Positions 1 to 7,986 of a DNA stretch of 10,057 nt are shown in pieces; positions within the stretch are counted from its first letter, which is position 1, and the number at the start of each line of letters is the position of its first letter. The notes beneath the pieces are model-generated. The model ran no database searches. It was not told the DNA's origin and saw only the letters and a program-made list of their open reading frames with translations. The DNA is taken from NCBI GenBank assembly GCA_025354965.1, contig JANXLW010000321.1, positions 1 through 10,057 on the forward strand, written 5' to 3'. Made by a program: the position numbers and the translations under genes. The stretch comes from Betaproteobacteria bacterium (GTDB lineage: Bacteria; Pseudomonadota; Gammaproteobacteria; Burkholderiales; Burkholderiaceae_C).

Positions 1-989
1 ACATTGAAGCCGCAAAAAAAAGCAAACAGCAAAGGTGCCAGCAGGCCAACACTGGGGGCACTGGCGGTCACCGCCAAAAAGCCCAACTGCACGAGGGCGA
101 TGAGCCCGACAGCGCTCAAAAACACGGCTCGCATGTAGCCCCGCTTTTCCATTGGGAACAAACCACCCATCACCAGAAATGATGCCAGCACAGCGGGCAA
201 ATAAATCCACCAGTGGTGTTCACGTGCCACGCCGGCCTGCACCAGCATGGCGGGCACTGCCATCCACATCGCCAGTTGTACCGCGTGCAACACAAATACG
301 CCAAAGTTCAGGCGCAGCAAGGCCGAAAGCCGCAACACTTCCATCAGACTGCCGCGCGGCAAATTTTTGTGCTGCAATGGCTCGGGCGGTACCCACCAGA
401 TCACCACCGCCACGCCCAGCAAGGCCAAACTGCCGGTCATGGCAAACAGACCGGCCAGGCCGATATAGGCCACCAGCAAGGGCGCCAATACCAGCGACAG
501 CGCAAACATCAGCCCGATGCTGGCACCCACCAGCGCCATTGATTTGGTGCGCACGGCATCGCGGGTCTGGTCCGCCAGCAGGGCGGTCACCGCCGCCGAG
601 ACGGCACCGGCACCCTGCACGCCACGGCCAATGGCCAGCCAGGTCAGGCTGGGGGCCAACGCCGCCACAAAACTGCCCAGCGCAAACAGCAGCAAGCCGA
701 ACACAATGACGCGCTTGCGCCCAAGTCGATCGGATGCCATGCCATAGAGAAATTGAAGCATGGCCTGGGTCAGGCCATACAAGCCCATGGCCAGGCCAAT
801 CAGGGCCGGATCGTCGCCTCCTGGGTACTTGCCGGCTTCAATCGCGAACACCGGCAATATCAGGAACAAGCCCAGCATGCGCAGCGCAAAGATGGAGGCC
901 AGGGAAAAGCTGGCGCGCCGCTCCGTGGGCGTCATCCGGCTGGCAACAACAGCGCTTTCTCCCTCACGCGAAGTATCAATTTTAGGCAA
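1..989 (-). CDS. MFS transporter, DHA1/YajR-like drug-efflux type (partial, 3' end beyond left edge)
   Basis: The minus strand is open without a stop from about 1007 to base 1 and encodes an inner-membrane major facilitator superfamily protein, of which about 329 residues are visible. About ten hydrophobic segments can be read, so roughly two more plus any C-terminal domain lie outside. The loop between TM2 and TM3 carries MFS motif A (ASDRLGRKR). TM4 has the motif B-like IGRGVQGAG, and TM5 has a motif C-like GASIGLMFALSLVLAP segment, which in this superfamily points to proton-coupled efflux (DHA1, YajR-like). The substrate cannot be read from sequence. Start choice: TTG at 989 has a good Shine-Dalgarno (GGAGAG, 7 bases upstream). 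An ATG at 935 (MTPTERRAS) is closer to where family similarity appears to begin but has a poor ribosome site, and a GTG at 1007 is also in frame. The gene is divergent from uvrA. The family call is firm; the exact start is not. Confidence 0.9.
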   Translation of the reverse strand, partial: MPKIDTSREGESAVVASRMTPTERRASFSLASIFALRMLGLFLILPVFAIEAGKYPGGDDPALIGLAMGLYGLTQAMLQFLYGMASDRLGRKRVIVFGLLLFALGSFVAALAPSLTWLAIGRGVQGAGAVSAAVTALLADQTRDAVRTKSMALVGASIGLMFALSLVLAPLLVAYIGLAGLFAMTGSLALLGVAVVIWWVPPEPLQHKNLPRGSLMEVLRLSALLRLNFGVFVLHAVQLAMWMAVPAMLVQAGVAREHHWWIYLPAVLASFLVMGGLFPMEKRGYMRAVFLSAVGLIALVQLGFLAVTASAPSVGLLAPLLFAFFCGFN

Positions 990-1135
990 AACAGGGCTCT
1001 CCAACACTCAAAACCGCGAAACGTGACGGCAACAAAACGCCCGATTGTCCCCGATTCGATTCACCTCAAAGCGCGATAGGGTGTTACCGGTCGCTGCATT
1101 GACTATCATCGTGGGTTTTCCTGGGCCTTTTAAAC
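990..1135. promoter_or_regulatory. Divergent intergenic region between MFS gene and uvrA
   Basis: This short region must hold promoters for both divergent genes. On the plus strand TATCAT at 1104-1109 resembles a sigma70 -10 box (one mismatch to TATAAT) and would start the uvrA transcript around 1115, but no good -35 sits at the right distance. A TTGACT at 1099-1104 has no -10 at standard spacing. On the minus strand only weak matches are seen (TTGAGG followed by GACAAT, spacing too short). No clean SOS LexA box (CTGT-N8-ACAG) is present; the nearest is CTG-N10-CAT at 1094-1109, which overlaps the -10 candidate and lacks the second half-site. The presence of promoters follows from the gene arrangement; the individual boxes are uncertain. 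Confidence 0.4.
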
Positions 1136-4100
1136 TTGATCTCCACTTCTGACGGCAACCCCTTCGAACACCATCCGGATGGCAAGTACCTTGCCGTGGC
1201 CCTGCAACAGCAGACCATCAGTATTCGCGGTGCGCGAACGCATAACCTCAAGAATATTGACCTCGATATTCCACGCAACCAGCTGGTGGTGATCACCGGC
1301 TTGAGTGGCTCGGGCAAGTCGAGCCTGGCGTTTGACACCTTGTATGCCGAGGGCCAACGGCGCTACGTGGAAAGCCTCTCGACCTACGCGCGCCAATTTT
1401 TGCAGTTAATGGACAAGCCCGACGTCGACATGATCGAGGGTCTCTCGCCAGCCATCTCGATCGAGCAAAAAGCCACCTCGCACAACCCGCGCTCCACAGT
1501 GGGCACAGTGACCGAAATTCATGACTACCTGCGCTTGCTGTTTGCCCGTGCCGGCACGCCGTACTGCCCGGAGCACGGGCTGGCGTTACAGGCCCAAACC
1601 GTGAGTCAAATGGTCGATGCGGTGCTGGCCCTGCCGGCGGACACACGGCTGTTGATTCTGGCGCCCCTGGCGCGCGAGAAGAAGGGTGAGTTTCTCGACG
1701 TCTTTGCCGACATGCAGGCGCAGGGCTATGTGCGCTTCAGGGTGAACGGGCAGGCGTACGAGTTTGACCAACTGCCGCAGCTCAAGAAAACGGAAAAACA
1801 CGACATTGACGTCGTCATTGACCGCGTCAAGGTGCGAGCGGATTTGAAGCAACGCCTGTCCGAAAGTTTTGAGGCCGCTTTGCGAGTCGCGGGCGGTCGC
1901 GCCATCGTGCTTGAAATCGATGGCGAGCATCAAAATGATGACGGCGGACACAAACAGAAAGAACATCTGTTCAACGCCAAGTTCTCTTGCCCGGTGTGCA
2001 GCTACTCGATCGCCGAAATGGAGCCACGTCTGTTCTCGTTCAACTCACCGGTGGGTGCCTGTCCGGCCTGTGACGGGCTGGGCTCGCAGGAGTTTTTTGA
2101 CCCGGCTCGCGTGGTGGCTTTCCCGAGCCTGAGTTTGGCCAGTGGCGCCATCAAAGGCTGGGACCGTCGCAACGCCTATTATTTTGCGCTGCTGGAGAGT
2201 CTGGCCAGGCATTACAAATTTGATCTGGAGCAGCCATTTGATACGCTGGCGCAATCAGTGCAAATGGCAGTGCTGCAGGGTTCGGGTGAAGAAGAAATCA
2301 GATTCAGCTACCACATGGACTCGGGTCCGGTGAAAGACGACAGCGGCGTCGCGCCGGGCAGGAAGGTCAGCAAAATACATGTCTTTGAGGGCATCATTCC
2401 CAACATGCAGAGGCGTTATCGGGAAACCGACTCTGCAGTGGTGCGGGAAGATCTGGCACGCTACCGCAGTAGCCAAGCCTGCCTGGAATGCGCTGGCACC
2501 CGGCTGCGCCGCGAGGCCCGCCATGTCAAGATTGGCGAGGGCGCACAAGCGCGTGCCATTTTCGAGGTCAGTCACATCACCCTGCGCGAAGCCTGGGACT
2601 ACTTCAGCAATTTGCAGATGCATGGCGCCAAGGGCGAGATTGCCAGCAAGGTGGTGCGTGAAATCGGCTTGCGCCTGAAATTTCTCAACGATGTCGGCCT
2701 GAACTACCTCAGCCTAGACCGCAGCGCCGAAAGCTTGAGTGGTGGCGAGTCGCAGCGCATTCGCCTGGCATCGCAAATCGGCTCCGGTCTGACTGGTGTG
2801 ATGTATGTACTGGACGAACCCAGCATCGGCCTGCATCAGCGCGACAACGAGCGCTTGATCGACACTCTGAAACACCTGCGCGACATCGGCAACAGCGTGC
2901 TGGTGGTGGAACACGACGAAGACATGATGCGAGCCGCCGACCATGTCATCGACATGGGCCCCGGTGCCGGCGTGCATGGCGGCAGGGTCGTCGCGCAAGG
3001 CAGCTACGAGCAAGTCAAGGCCAGCCCCGCGTCGCTGACCGGGCGCTACCTGGCGGGCATCCTGAAGATTGCCGTACCGGCACGCCGCACCGCCTGGCTG
3101 CCTGCCACTGCCCAGTGCGCACCAGAGAAAAAACTCACACCCAAAACGCTCCCCAGCCGAGCAGCACTGGCATGGGCTGATCGTCACGCCGCCCACCTGG
3201 CAACTCAGGGGAGCCGGCAAGCCATTCGCGTCGTCAATGCCAGCGGGAACAACCTGCGTGGTGTGAATGTGGAGTTTCCGGTGGGCCTGTTGACCTGCGT
3301 GACCGGCGTCTCTGGCTCGGGCAAATCGACCCTGGTGAATGACACGCTGTACGCGGCAGTGGCGCGCCAGCTCTACCGGGCGCATGACGAACCGGCGGTG
3401 CATGAAGCGATTGAAGGCATCGAGTATTTTGACAAGGTGATCAATGTCGACCAATCTCCGATTGGGCGCACGCCACGCTCCAACCCTGCCACCTACACCG
3501 GCCTGTTTACACCCATTCGCGAGCTGATGGCCGAGGTGCCGGTGGCACGCGAGCGCGGCTACGGGCCTGGGCGTTTCAGCTTCAACGTCGGCGCATCCGG
3601 TGGTGGCGGTCGCTGTGAAGCCTGCCAGGGTGACGGCATGGTACGGGTGGAAATGCACTTTTTGCCCGACGTTTACGTGCCGTGTGATGTATGCGCTGGC
3701 AAGCGCTACAACCGCGAAACACTGGAAATTCTTTTTAAGGGCAAGAACATCGCACAAATTCTCGACCTCACAGTCGAGGCGGCTTTTGATTTCTTTAAGG
3801 CGCAGCCAAGTATCGCGCGCAAGCTGCATACGCTGCTGGATGTCGGTTTGAGCTATATCAGACTGGGCCAGGCCGCCACCACCTTGTCAGGCGGCGAAGC
3901 GCAGCGCGTCAAGCTGGCGCTCGAACTCTCCAAACGCGACACCGGTCGAACACTCTATATTCTGGACGAGCCGACCACCGGTCTGCATTTTGCAGACATC
4001 GATCTGCTGCTCAAAGTACTGCACCAGTTGCGCGACGCAGGTAACACCATCGTTGTCATCGAGCACAACCTGGATGTCATCAAAACCGCCGACTGGCTGA

Positions 4101-4285
4101 TTGACATGGGTCCGGAGGGCGGCGCTGGTGGTGGCGCTGTGGTCGGGGTAGGCACACCCGAAGACATTGCCGCCAACCCGGCCAGCCACACCGGACGCTA
4201 CCTGAAGCGACTGCTGCAGCAGAGCGCTCCGGCGCAATCAGAACCTCAGCGCAGCCAACCAATAGGGACCGAGTTCCCTTCATAA
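1136..4285 (+). CDS. uvrA: Excinuclease ABC subunit UvrA
   Basis: UvrA is the dimeric damage-recognition ATPase of nucleotide excision repair; it loads UvrB onto lesions in the cytoplasm. Both ABC modules are complete. The first has Walker A GLSGSGKSS (residues 55-63), signature LSGGE (534-538) and Walker B VMYVLDEPS (555-563). The second has Walker A GVSGSGKST (724-732), LSGGE (917-921) and Walker B TLYILDEPTTG (939-949). Zinc-binding Cys pairs are at 285/288 with 309/312 and 827/830 with 850/853. At 1049 residues it is longer than E. coli UvrA (940). The extra length is an N-terminal extension, a linker at about 650-692, a Gly-rich insertion at about 819-824 before the second zinc module, and a polar C-terminal tail. 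The TTG start at 1136 has no clear Shine-Dalgarno. GTG at 1196 would leave 10 residues before the conserved RGARTHNL and may be the true start. The 3' end overlaps the convergent GGDEF-EAL gene by 40 bases. Confidence 0.98.
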   Translation: MISTSDGNPFEHHPDGKYLAVALQQQTISIRGARTHNLKNIDLDIPRNQLVVITGLSGSGKSSLAFDTLYAEGQRRYVESLSTYARQFLQLMDKPDVDMIEGLSPAISIEQKATSHNPRSTVGTVTEIHDYLRLLFARAGTPYCPEHGLALQAQTVSQMVDAVLALPADTRLLILAPLAREKKGEFLDVFADMQAQGYVRFRVNGQAYEFDQLPQLKKTEKHDIDVVIDRVKVRADLKQRLSESFEAALRVAGGRAIVLEIDGEHQNDDGGHKQKEHLFNAKFSCPVCSYSIAEMEPRLFSFNSPVGACPACDGLGSQEFFDPARVVAFPSLSLASGAIKGWDRRNAYYFALLESLARHYKFDLEQPFDTLAQSVQMAVLQGSGEEEIRFSYHMDSGPVKDDSGVAPGRKVSKIHVFEGIIPNMQRRYRETDSAVVREDLARYRSSQACLECAGTRLRREARHVKIGEGAQARAIFEVSHITLREAWDYFSNLQMHGAKGEIASKVVREIGLRLKFLNDVGLNYLSLDRSAESLSGGESQRIRLASQIGSGLTGVMYVLDEPSIGLHQRDNERLIDTLKHLRDIGNSVLVVEHDEDMMRAADHVIDMGPGAGVHGGRVVAQGSYEQVKASPASLTGRYLAGILKIAVPARRTAWLPATAQCAPEKKLTPKTLPSRAALAWADRHAAHLATQGSRQAIRVVNASGNNLRGVNVEFPVGLLTCVTGVSGSGKSTLVNDTLYAAVARQLYRAHDEPAVHEAIEGIEYFDKVINVDQSPIGRTPRSNPATYTGLFTPIRELMAEVPVARERGYGPGRFSFNVGASGGGGRCEACQGDGMVRVEMHFLPDVYVPCDVCAGKRYNRETLEILFKGKNIAQILDLTVEAAFDFFKAQPSIARKLHTLLDVGLSYIRLGQAATTLSGGEAQRVKLALELSKRDTGRTLYILDEPTTGLHFADIDLLLKVLHQLRDAGNTIVVIEHNLDVIKTADWLIDMGPEGGAGGGAVVGVGTPEDIAANPASHTGRYLKRLLQQSAPAQSEPQRSQPIGTEFPS

Positions 4286-7200
4286 CGCTCGGCATGCTGG
4301 CGTACAAACAATTCGAAATGCTCGGCAGACAGTGGCGCGCTGTAAAAAAACCCCTGCGCTTCATCGCAACCTTGATCCAGCAAAAAAGCCAGTTGGCCCT
4401 GCGTCTCCACGCCCTCGGCAATGGTCAGCAAGCCCATGCTGCGGGCTAGTGCGATGATGGAGACGATGATCGCCTTGTCATCCGGGTCGTGGTCAATGTC
4501 GGACACAAAAGACTGATCAATCTTGAGTTTATAGACCCGAAAGCGCTTGAGGTAGTTCAAGGAAGAATAGCCGGTGCCAAAGTCGTCAATCGACATGCGT
4601 ACGCCACACTGGTGCAGTTTGTTCATGATGACGATAGCGCCCAAAGGGTCGTCCATCGCTATCTTCTCTGCCAACTCGAATTCAAGGGATTGCGCCGGCA
4701 AACCGGTCTCCTCCAGCACCTGGGAGACCAAGCCTGGCAGGCTCTCGTGACGAAACTGGGTCGCCGACAGGTTGACTGCCATCTGCTGCACCGGCAGTCC
4801 GGCATCAAGCCAGTCACGCAACTGTCGGGTTGCGGTTCTAAGTACCCATTCACTGATCGACAAAATCAGTCCGCACTCTTCGGCAACCGGTATGAATTCT
4901 TCCGGTGGCACCGACCCCAATGTCGGATGTTGCCAGCGCAGCAAGGCCTCCATACCAACGACGCGGCCACCACGCAGCGACACCTGCGGCTGGTATACCA
5001 GTTGCAATTGGCGCAACTCAAGCGCGCAGCGCAGGTCGTTTTCGAGTTGCAGGCCACGGCTGGATTCGAGTTGCATCGCCTGTGTAAAAAAGCGGTAGGC
5101 GTTGCGCCCATCCTGTTTGGCACGGTACATGGCAGTGTCGGCGCACATCGAAAGCGCCTCAAAAGTATCGCCGTCAGCTGGATAGAGGGCGACGCCAATG
5201 GAAAACGTGACCGTCAGTTCCTGCATGTCAATTTGCAGCTTTTGCGCCGTGCTATCGAGCAATTTAGTCGCCAAATTGGCTGCTCCGGCTGCGTCTGTGC
5301 CCGGACATAACAGAACAAACTCGTCACCGCCGAGGCGACATACGGTGTCCTGCTCGCGCAGCACACCTTTGAGACGCTGCGCCACTTGAATCAGCAACTC
5401 GTCACCGGCCTGGTGCCCCAGCGAATCATTCACATTTTTGAAGCGATCAAGGTCGAGGAACATCAGCGCCAGTGCCTCACCCTGGCGCTGCGCCTGACGC
5501 AGCGCGTTGTCGCTGCGGTCCTTTAGCAGGCGTCGATTGGGTAATCCAGTAAGCGCATCGAAATCGGCCAGCATGCGGATGCGCTGCTCATCTTCCTTGC
5601 GCTGGGTGATGTCGGTAGCAATGGCGACATAGTTCATGACCACGCCACCGGGGTCGCGCAACTCGCTGATGGAGAGCCATTCCGGGTAGAGGCTACCGTC
5701 TTTGCGCCGATTCCACAACTCACCCTGCCATTGACCATGGGTCAACAAGGACTCCCACATGGCGCGATAAAAATTCTCATCCTGGCGCCCCGATGACAAC
5801 ATGTTGGGGTTGCGACCCAGTGCCTCCGCTTCACTGTAGCCTGTGATCTGACTGAAGGCGCGGTTGACCCGAACGATACGGCGTTGACTGTCGGTGATCA
5901 TGATCGCTTCATTGCTCTGCTCAAACACCCTGGCTCTGAGTTGCACATGCACTTCCGCATGCTTGCGTTCAATGGCGATGGCGCTCAGGTGGGCGGCCAT
6001 TTCAATCAACTCGATTTCGCGCGCCACTGGCAGGCGGGGCGTGCGGTGGTAGATCGCGAATATGCCCAACAACTGGTTGGCTCCCGAGCGAATCGGCTCC
6101 GACCAGCAGGACGCCAGCCCAGCCTGCTGCGCCAGATCCGCGCTATCAACGCTATCGGGGTGCGTTGCAATGTTGTCCACTACCACGCGTTGACCGCTAA
6201 ACGCCGCCAGGCTGCAAGCACCCGACTTCGATCCAATTTGCAAGCCGTCCATCGCAGCAATAAAAAAATCAGGAAGATTGGGCGCCGCACCAGGCCGCAG
6301 GCACGGCCCCGCCTGATCCAGCAACATACACGCACACAGCGCGCCCGGTATCGCGTCCTCCATCTGCAGGACGAAATCCCTCAACACCTGCTTCAGTGGT
6401 AACTCGCTGGTCAGGCGCTCCATCATGAAGCTTCGCAGAGCGTCCTTTTTGTCAGTTTGCAGGCGCGCCGCTTCACGATCAAAGTTCTTTAGCGCATAGT
6501 CGATGTCGGACGCCATTTCTGCCAGCAGGCTTTGAATTTGCTCATCAAACGCATGAACCACACCGGCGTACACGGACAGAACCCCGATCACTGATCCATT
6601 TCGATGCAACGGCAATACCGCAACGGAAGCCCAGCCAAAACTCTTGGCTGCGGCATGCCACAGGGCGGTGTTGGGGTCGCTGCGGTAGTCCTGACACCAG
6701 TAAGCTTGGTCGCCGCGAATCGTGATGCCAATGGGTCCCCGACCCGCCGCATCGGCGGCGTTTACTGAAATACGCAGATCCCTTAAATACTCAAGTCCTG
6801 CGCCAAAAGAGGCCGTTGGCTTGACCCTGCCGGTTGCGGCATCAACGAGACCAATCCAGGCCATCTTGAGGCCGCCGTGCTCCACTGTGGCGCGGCACAC
6901 TTGCTCGAACAATTCGTTATCGTTGGCGCATCTAACAATGGCCTGATTGCAGGCGTTGAGCGCTGCGAAGAGCCGGGCCAAGCGTTTGAATTTGGCGTCT
7001 GAATGTCGACGCGAAGACTCCATTTCGCTGAGCTGGCGCTGCGTCTGTGCCAACCGGCCCAGCACACTGCTTTCCATTTTCGGTGCAACCACAATGGTGT
7101 CACTGAAGCTGCCCTGGCCGATACGGGTAATGTGCGAATGAATCTCGTCGACAGTTCCACCCAATGTGGCGCGAAGCGCTCTGTAGCTGCGCCAAAGAGA

Positions 7201-7899
7201 CAGCAACAAACCCAACCCCAGCAATATGAAGATCCCGCGAAGCAATGCTGCGTTTGCCGTCGCCTCGCTAACCTCATGCAGGGTGCGCTGGTCCATCAAC
7301 TGGTGAAAGTCGTCCAGCGGTCGCATGACGTCCGCTTTGGCCTGGTGATATTCAGCGCTGTACAGCATCTGACTGGCCTGAACCCGCACCGATTCTCGCC
7401 TCAACCCGTCCATTTCAACCAGTGCCATGGCCGCGAACTCGACGCGCGTGAGCTGATCCGAATTGGCCTTGGCCTGCGTCAATTTTCGGAGTTCGTCCTT
7501 GGCAAACCCAGCTTGGTGCATACGGTCCAGCATGGCCTCTTTGACACCGCTGTCGGGTCGCGGTGGCTTTCCGTTCAAACCCATCAAATCCCAATAAATG
7601 CCATCGTAATTCAAAGGTCGCGATTTCCTGCCATCACGGATATCCAGAATATCGACGTAATGCTGTTTATAGATGGGAATGCCGGTCTGCACGTAGCTGC
7701 GAGCCATGCGGGTCAAGTCATCGGACGACTGACGCAACTCATCTACCAGTTGTTGCGACTGAAAGCGTCGCTCGTTGGCGCGATCAATCGCCTTTTCCGA
7801 GTAAACATAAACGGAAAACACGGCGATCAAAAGGCACGCCAGCACACCAGCCACCCGCAGGCTGCGAGAAAACGGTGACGTTGGCGTTTCGGGTGTCAT
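4246..7899 (-). CDS. Membrane multi-sensor diguanylate cyclase/phosphodiesterase (periplasmic sensor-HAMP-GAF-GAF-PAS-GGDEF-EAL)
   Basis: A 1217-residue inner-membrane signalling protein that probably makes and/or degrades cyclic di-GMP. Order: TM1 at about 14-33; periplasmic region 34-219 with the recurring motif SSDDLTRMARSYV (58-70) and DGIYWDL (99-105); TM2 at about 219-236; HAMP at about 237-290; GAF at about 305-475; a second, more divergent GAF at about 495-647; PAS at about 653-768; GGDEF at about 777-938; EAL at about 955-1200. The active-site GGDEF is intact (857-861) and preceded by an inhibitory RxxD (REQD, 848-851). The EAL domain keeps EALL (984-987), NLSA (1043-1046), DDFGTGYSS (1105-1113), KID (1126-1128), EGVET (1162-1166) and AQG (1181-1183), but the usual ELTES reads ELAEK (1075-1079). 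Both activities are therefore plausible, with the balance set by the sensors. The ATG at 7899 is followed at once by a TM segment and preceded by a weak AGG ribosome site 10 bases away. It lies 87 bases downstream of pyrF and overlaps uvrA tail to tail. The ligand is unknown. Confidence 0.95.
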   Translation of the reverse strand: MTPETPTSPFSRSLRVAGVLACLLIAVFSVYVYSEKAIDRANERRFQSQQLVDELRQSSDDLTRMARSYVQTGIPIYKQHYVDILDIRDGRKSRPLNYDGIYWDLMGLNGKPPRPDSGVKEAMLDRMHQAGFAKDELRKLTQAKANSDQLTRVEFAAMALVEMDGLRRESVRVQASQMLYSAEYHQAKADVMRPLDDFHQLMDQRTLHEVSEATANAALLRGIFILLGLGLLLSLWRSYRALRATLGGTVDEIHSHITRIGQGSFSDTIVVAPKMESSVLGRLAQTQRQLSEMESSRRHSDAKFKRLARLFAALNACNQAIVRCANDNELFEQVCRATVEHGGLKMAWIGLVDAATGRVKPTASFGAGLEYLRDLRISVNAADAAGRGPIGITIRGDQAYWCQDYRSDPNTALWHAAAKSFGWASVAVLPLHRNGSVIGVLSVYAGVVHAFDEQIQSLLAEMASDIDYALKNFDREAARLQTDKKDALRSFMMERLTSELPLKQVLRDFVLQMEDAIPGALCACMLLDQAGPCLRPGAAPNLPDFFIAAMDGLQIGSKSGACSLAAFSGQRVVVDNIATHPDSVDSADLAQQAGLASCWSEPIRSGANQLLGIFAIYHRTPRLPVAREIELIEMAAHLSAIAIERKHAEVHVQLRARVFEQSNEAIMITDSQRRIVRVNRAFSQITGYSEAEALGRNPNMLSSGRQDENFYRAMWESLLTHGQWQGELWNRRKDGSLYPEWLSISELRDPGGVVMNYVAIATDITQRKEDEQRIRMLADFDALTGLPNRRLLKDRSDNALRQAQRQGEALALMFLDLDRFKNVNDSLGHQAGDELLIQVAQRLKGVLREQDTVCRLGGDEFVLLCPGTDAAGAANLATKLLDSTAQKLQIDMQELTVTFSIGVALYPADGDTFEALSMCADTAMYRAKQDGRNAYRFFTQAMQLESSRGLQLENDLRCALELRQLQLVYQPQVSLRGGRVVGMEALLRWQHPTLGSVPPEEFIPVAEECGLILSISEWVLRTATRQLRDWLDAGLPVQQMAVNLSATQFRHESLPGLVSQVLEETGLPAQSLEFELAEKIAMDDPLGAIVIMNKLHQCGVRMSIDDFGTGYSSLNYLKRFRVYKLKIDQSFVSDIDHDPDDKAIIVSIIALARSMGLLTIAEGVETQGQLAFLLDQGCDEAQGFFYSAPLSAEHFELFVRQHAERYEGNSVPIGWLR

Positions 7900-7931
7900 G
7901 ACGGCGTGACCTGCAGAAAAAGATCGGATTC

Positions 7932-7937
7932 ATTATC
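7932..7937 (-). promoter_or_regulatory. Candidate -10 box for the multi-sensor GGDEF-EAL gene
   Basis: On the minus strand GATAAT lies 32 bases before the ATG at 7899 and differs from TATAAT at one position. It would give a leader of roughly 25 bases. The -35 at 17-base spacing (CTGCGT) is poor, so this would be a weak or activator-dependent promoter. The gene may instead be read through from pyrF. Confidence 0.25.
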
Positions 7938-7964
7938 CACTGCGCCTGCAACTAACGCAGGTCT

Positions 7965-7983
7965 GGTGCCCGGACGCACCGGG
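7965..7983 (-). other. Overlapping GC-rich inverted repeats just after the pyrF stop
   Basis: Four bases past the pyrF stop, two mutually exclusive 5-bp stems can form: CCCGG/CCGGG (7969-7973 with 7979-7983) and GGTGC/GCACC (7965-7969 with 7976-7980). No run of T follows on the minus strand, so this is not a standard intrinsic terminator. It could stabilise the pyrF 3' end, attenuate read-through into the next gene, or be chance. The stems are visible in the sequence; any function is inference. Confidence 0.3.
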
Positions 7984-7986
7984 TTC

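Noticed and set aside
152..709. Plus-strand open frame of 185 codons over the MFS gene
   Set aside because: The minus strand encodes a continuous MFS protein with superfamily motifs; the plus-strand product is Pro/Arg/Ala-rich low-complexity sequence.
1094..1109. LexA-like site CTG-N10-CAT before uvrA
   Set aside because: Only one half-site matches the CTGT-N8-ACAG consensus, so it is not supported as an SOS box.
1171..1182. Perfect 12-base palindrome CCATCCGGATGG near the uvrA start
   Set aside because: A few 12-base perfect palindromes are expected by chance in 10 kb, and nothing around it suggests an operator.
2714..3829. 371-codon open frame antisense to uvrA
   Set aside because: It lies wholly inside the conserved uvrA coding sequence. 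The translation shows no recognisable domain and looks like a codon-bias shadow of a GC-rich gene.
4489..5310. 273-codon open frame antisense to the GGDEF-EAL domains
   Set aside because: The opposite strand encodes intact catalytic motifs across this stretch; the antisense product shows no family features.
7003..7878. 291-codon open frame antisense to the multi-sensor gene
   Set aside because: Opposite a gene with clear domains throughout; its composition is His/Gln/Arg-rich as expected of a mirror frame, with no motif.
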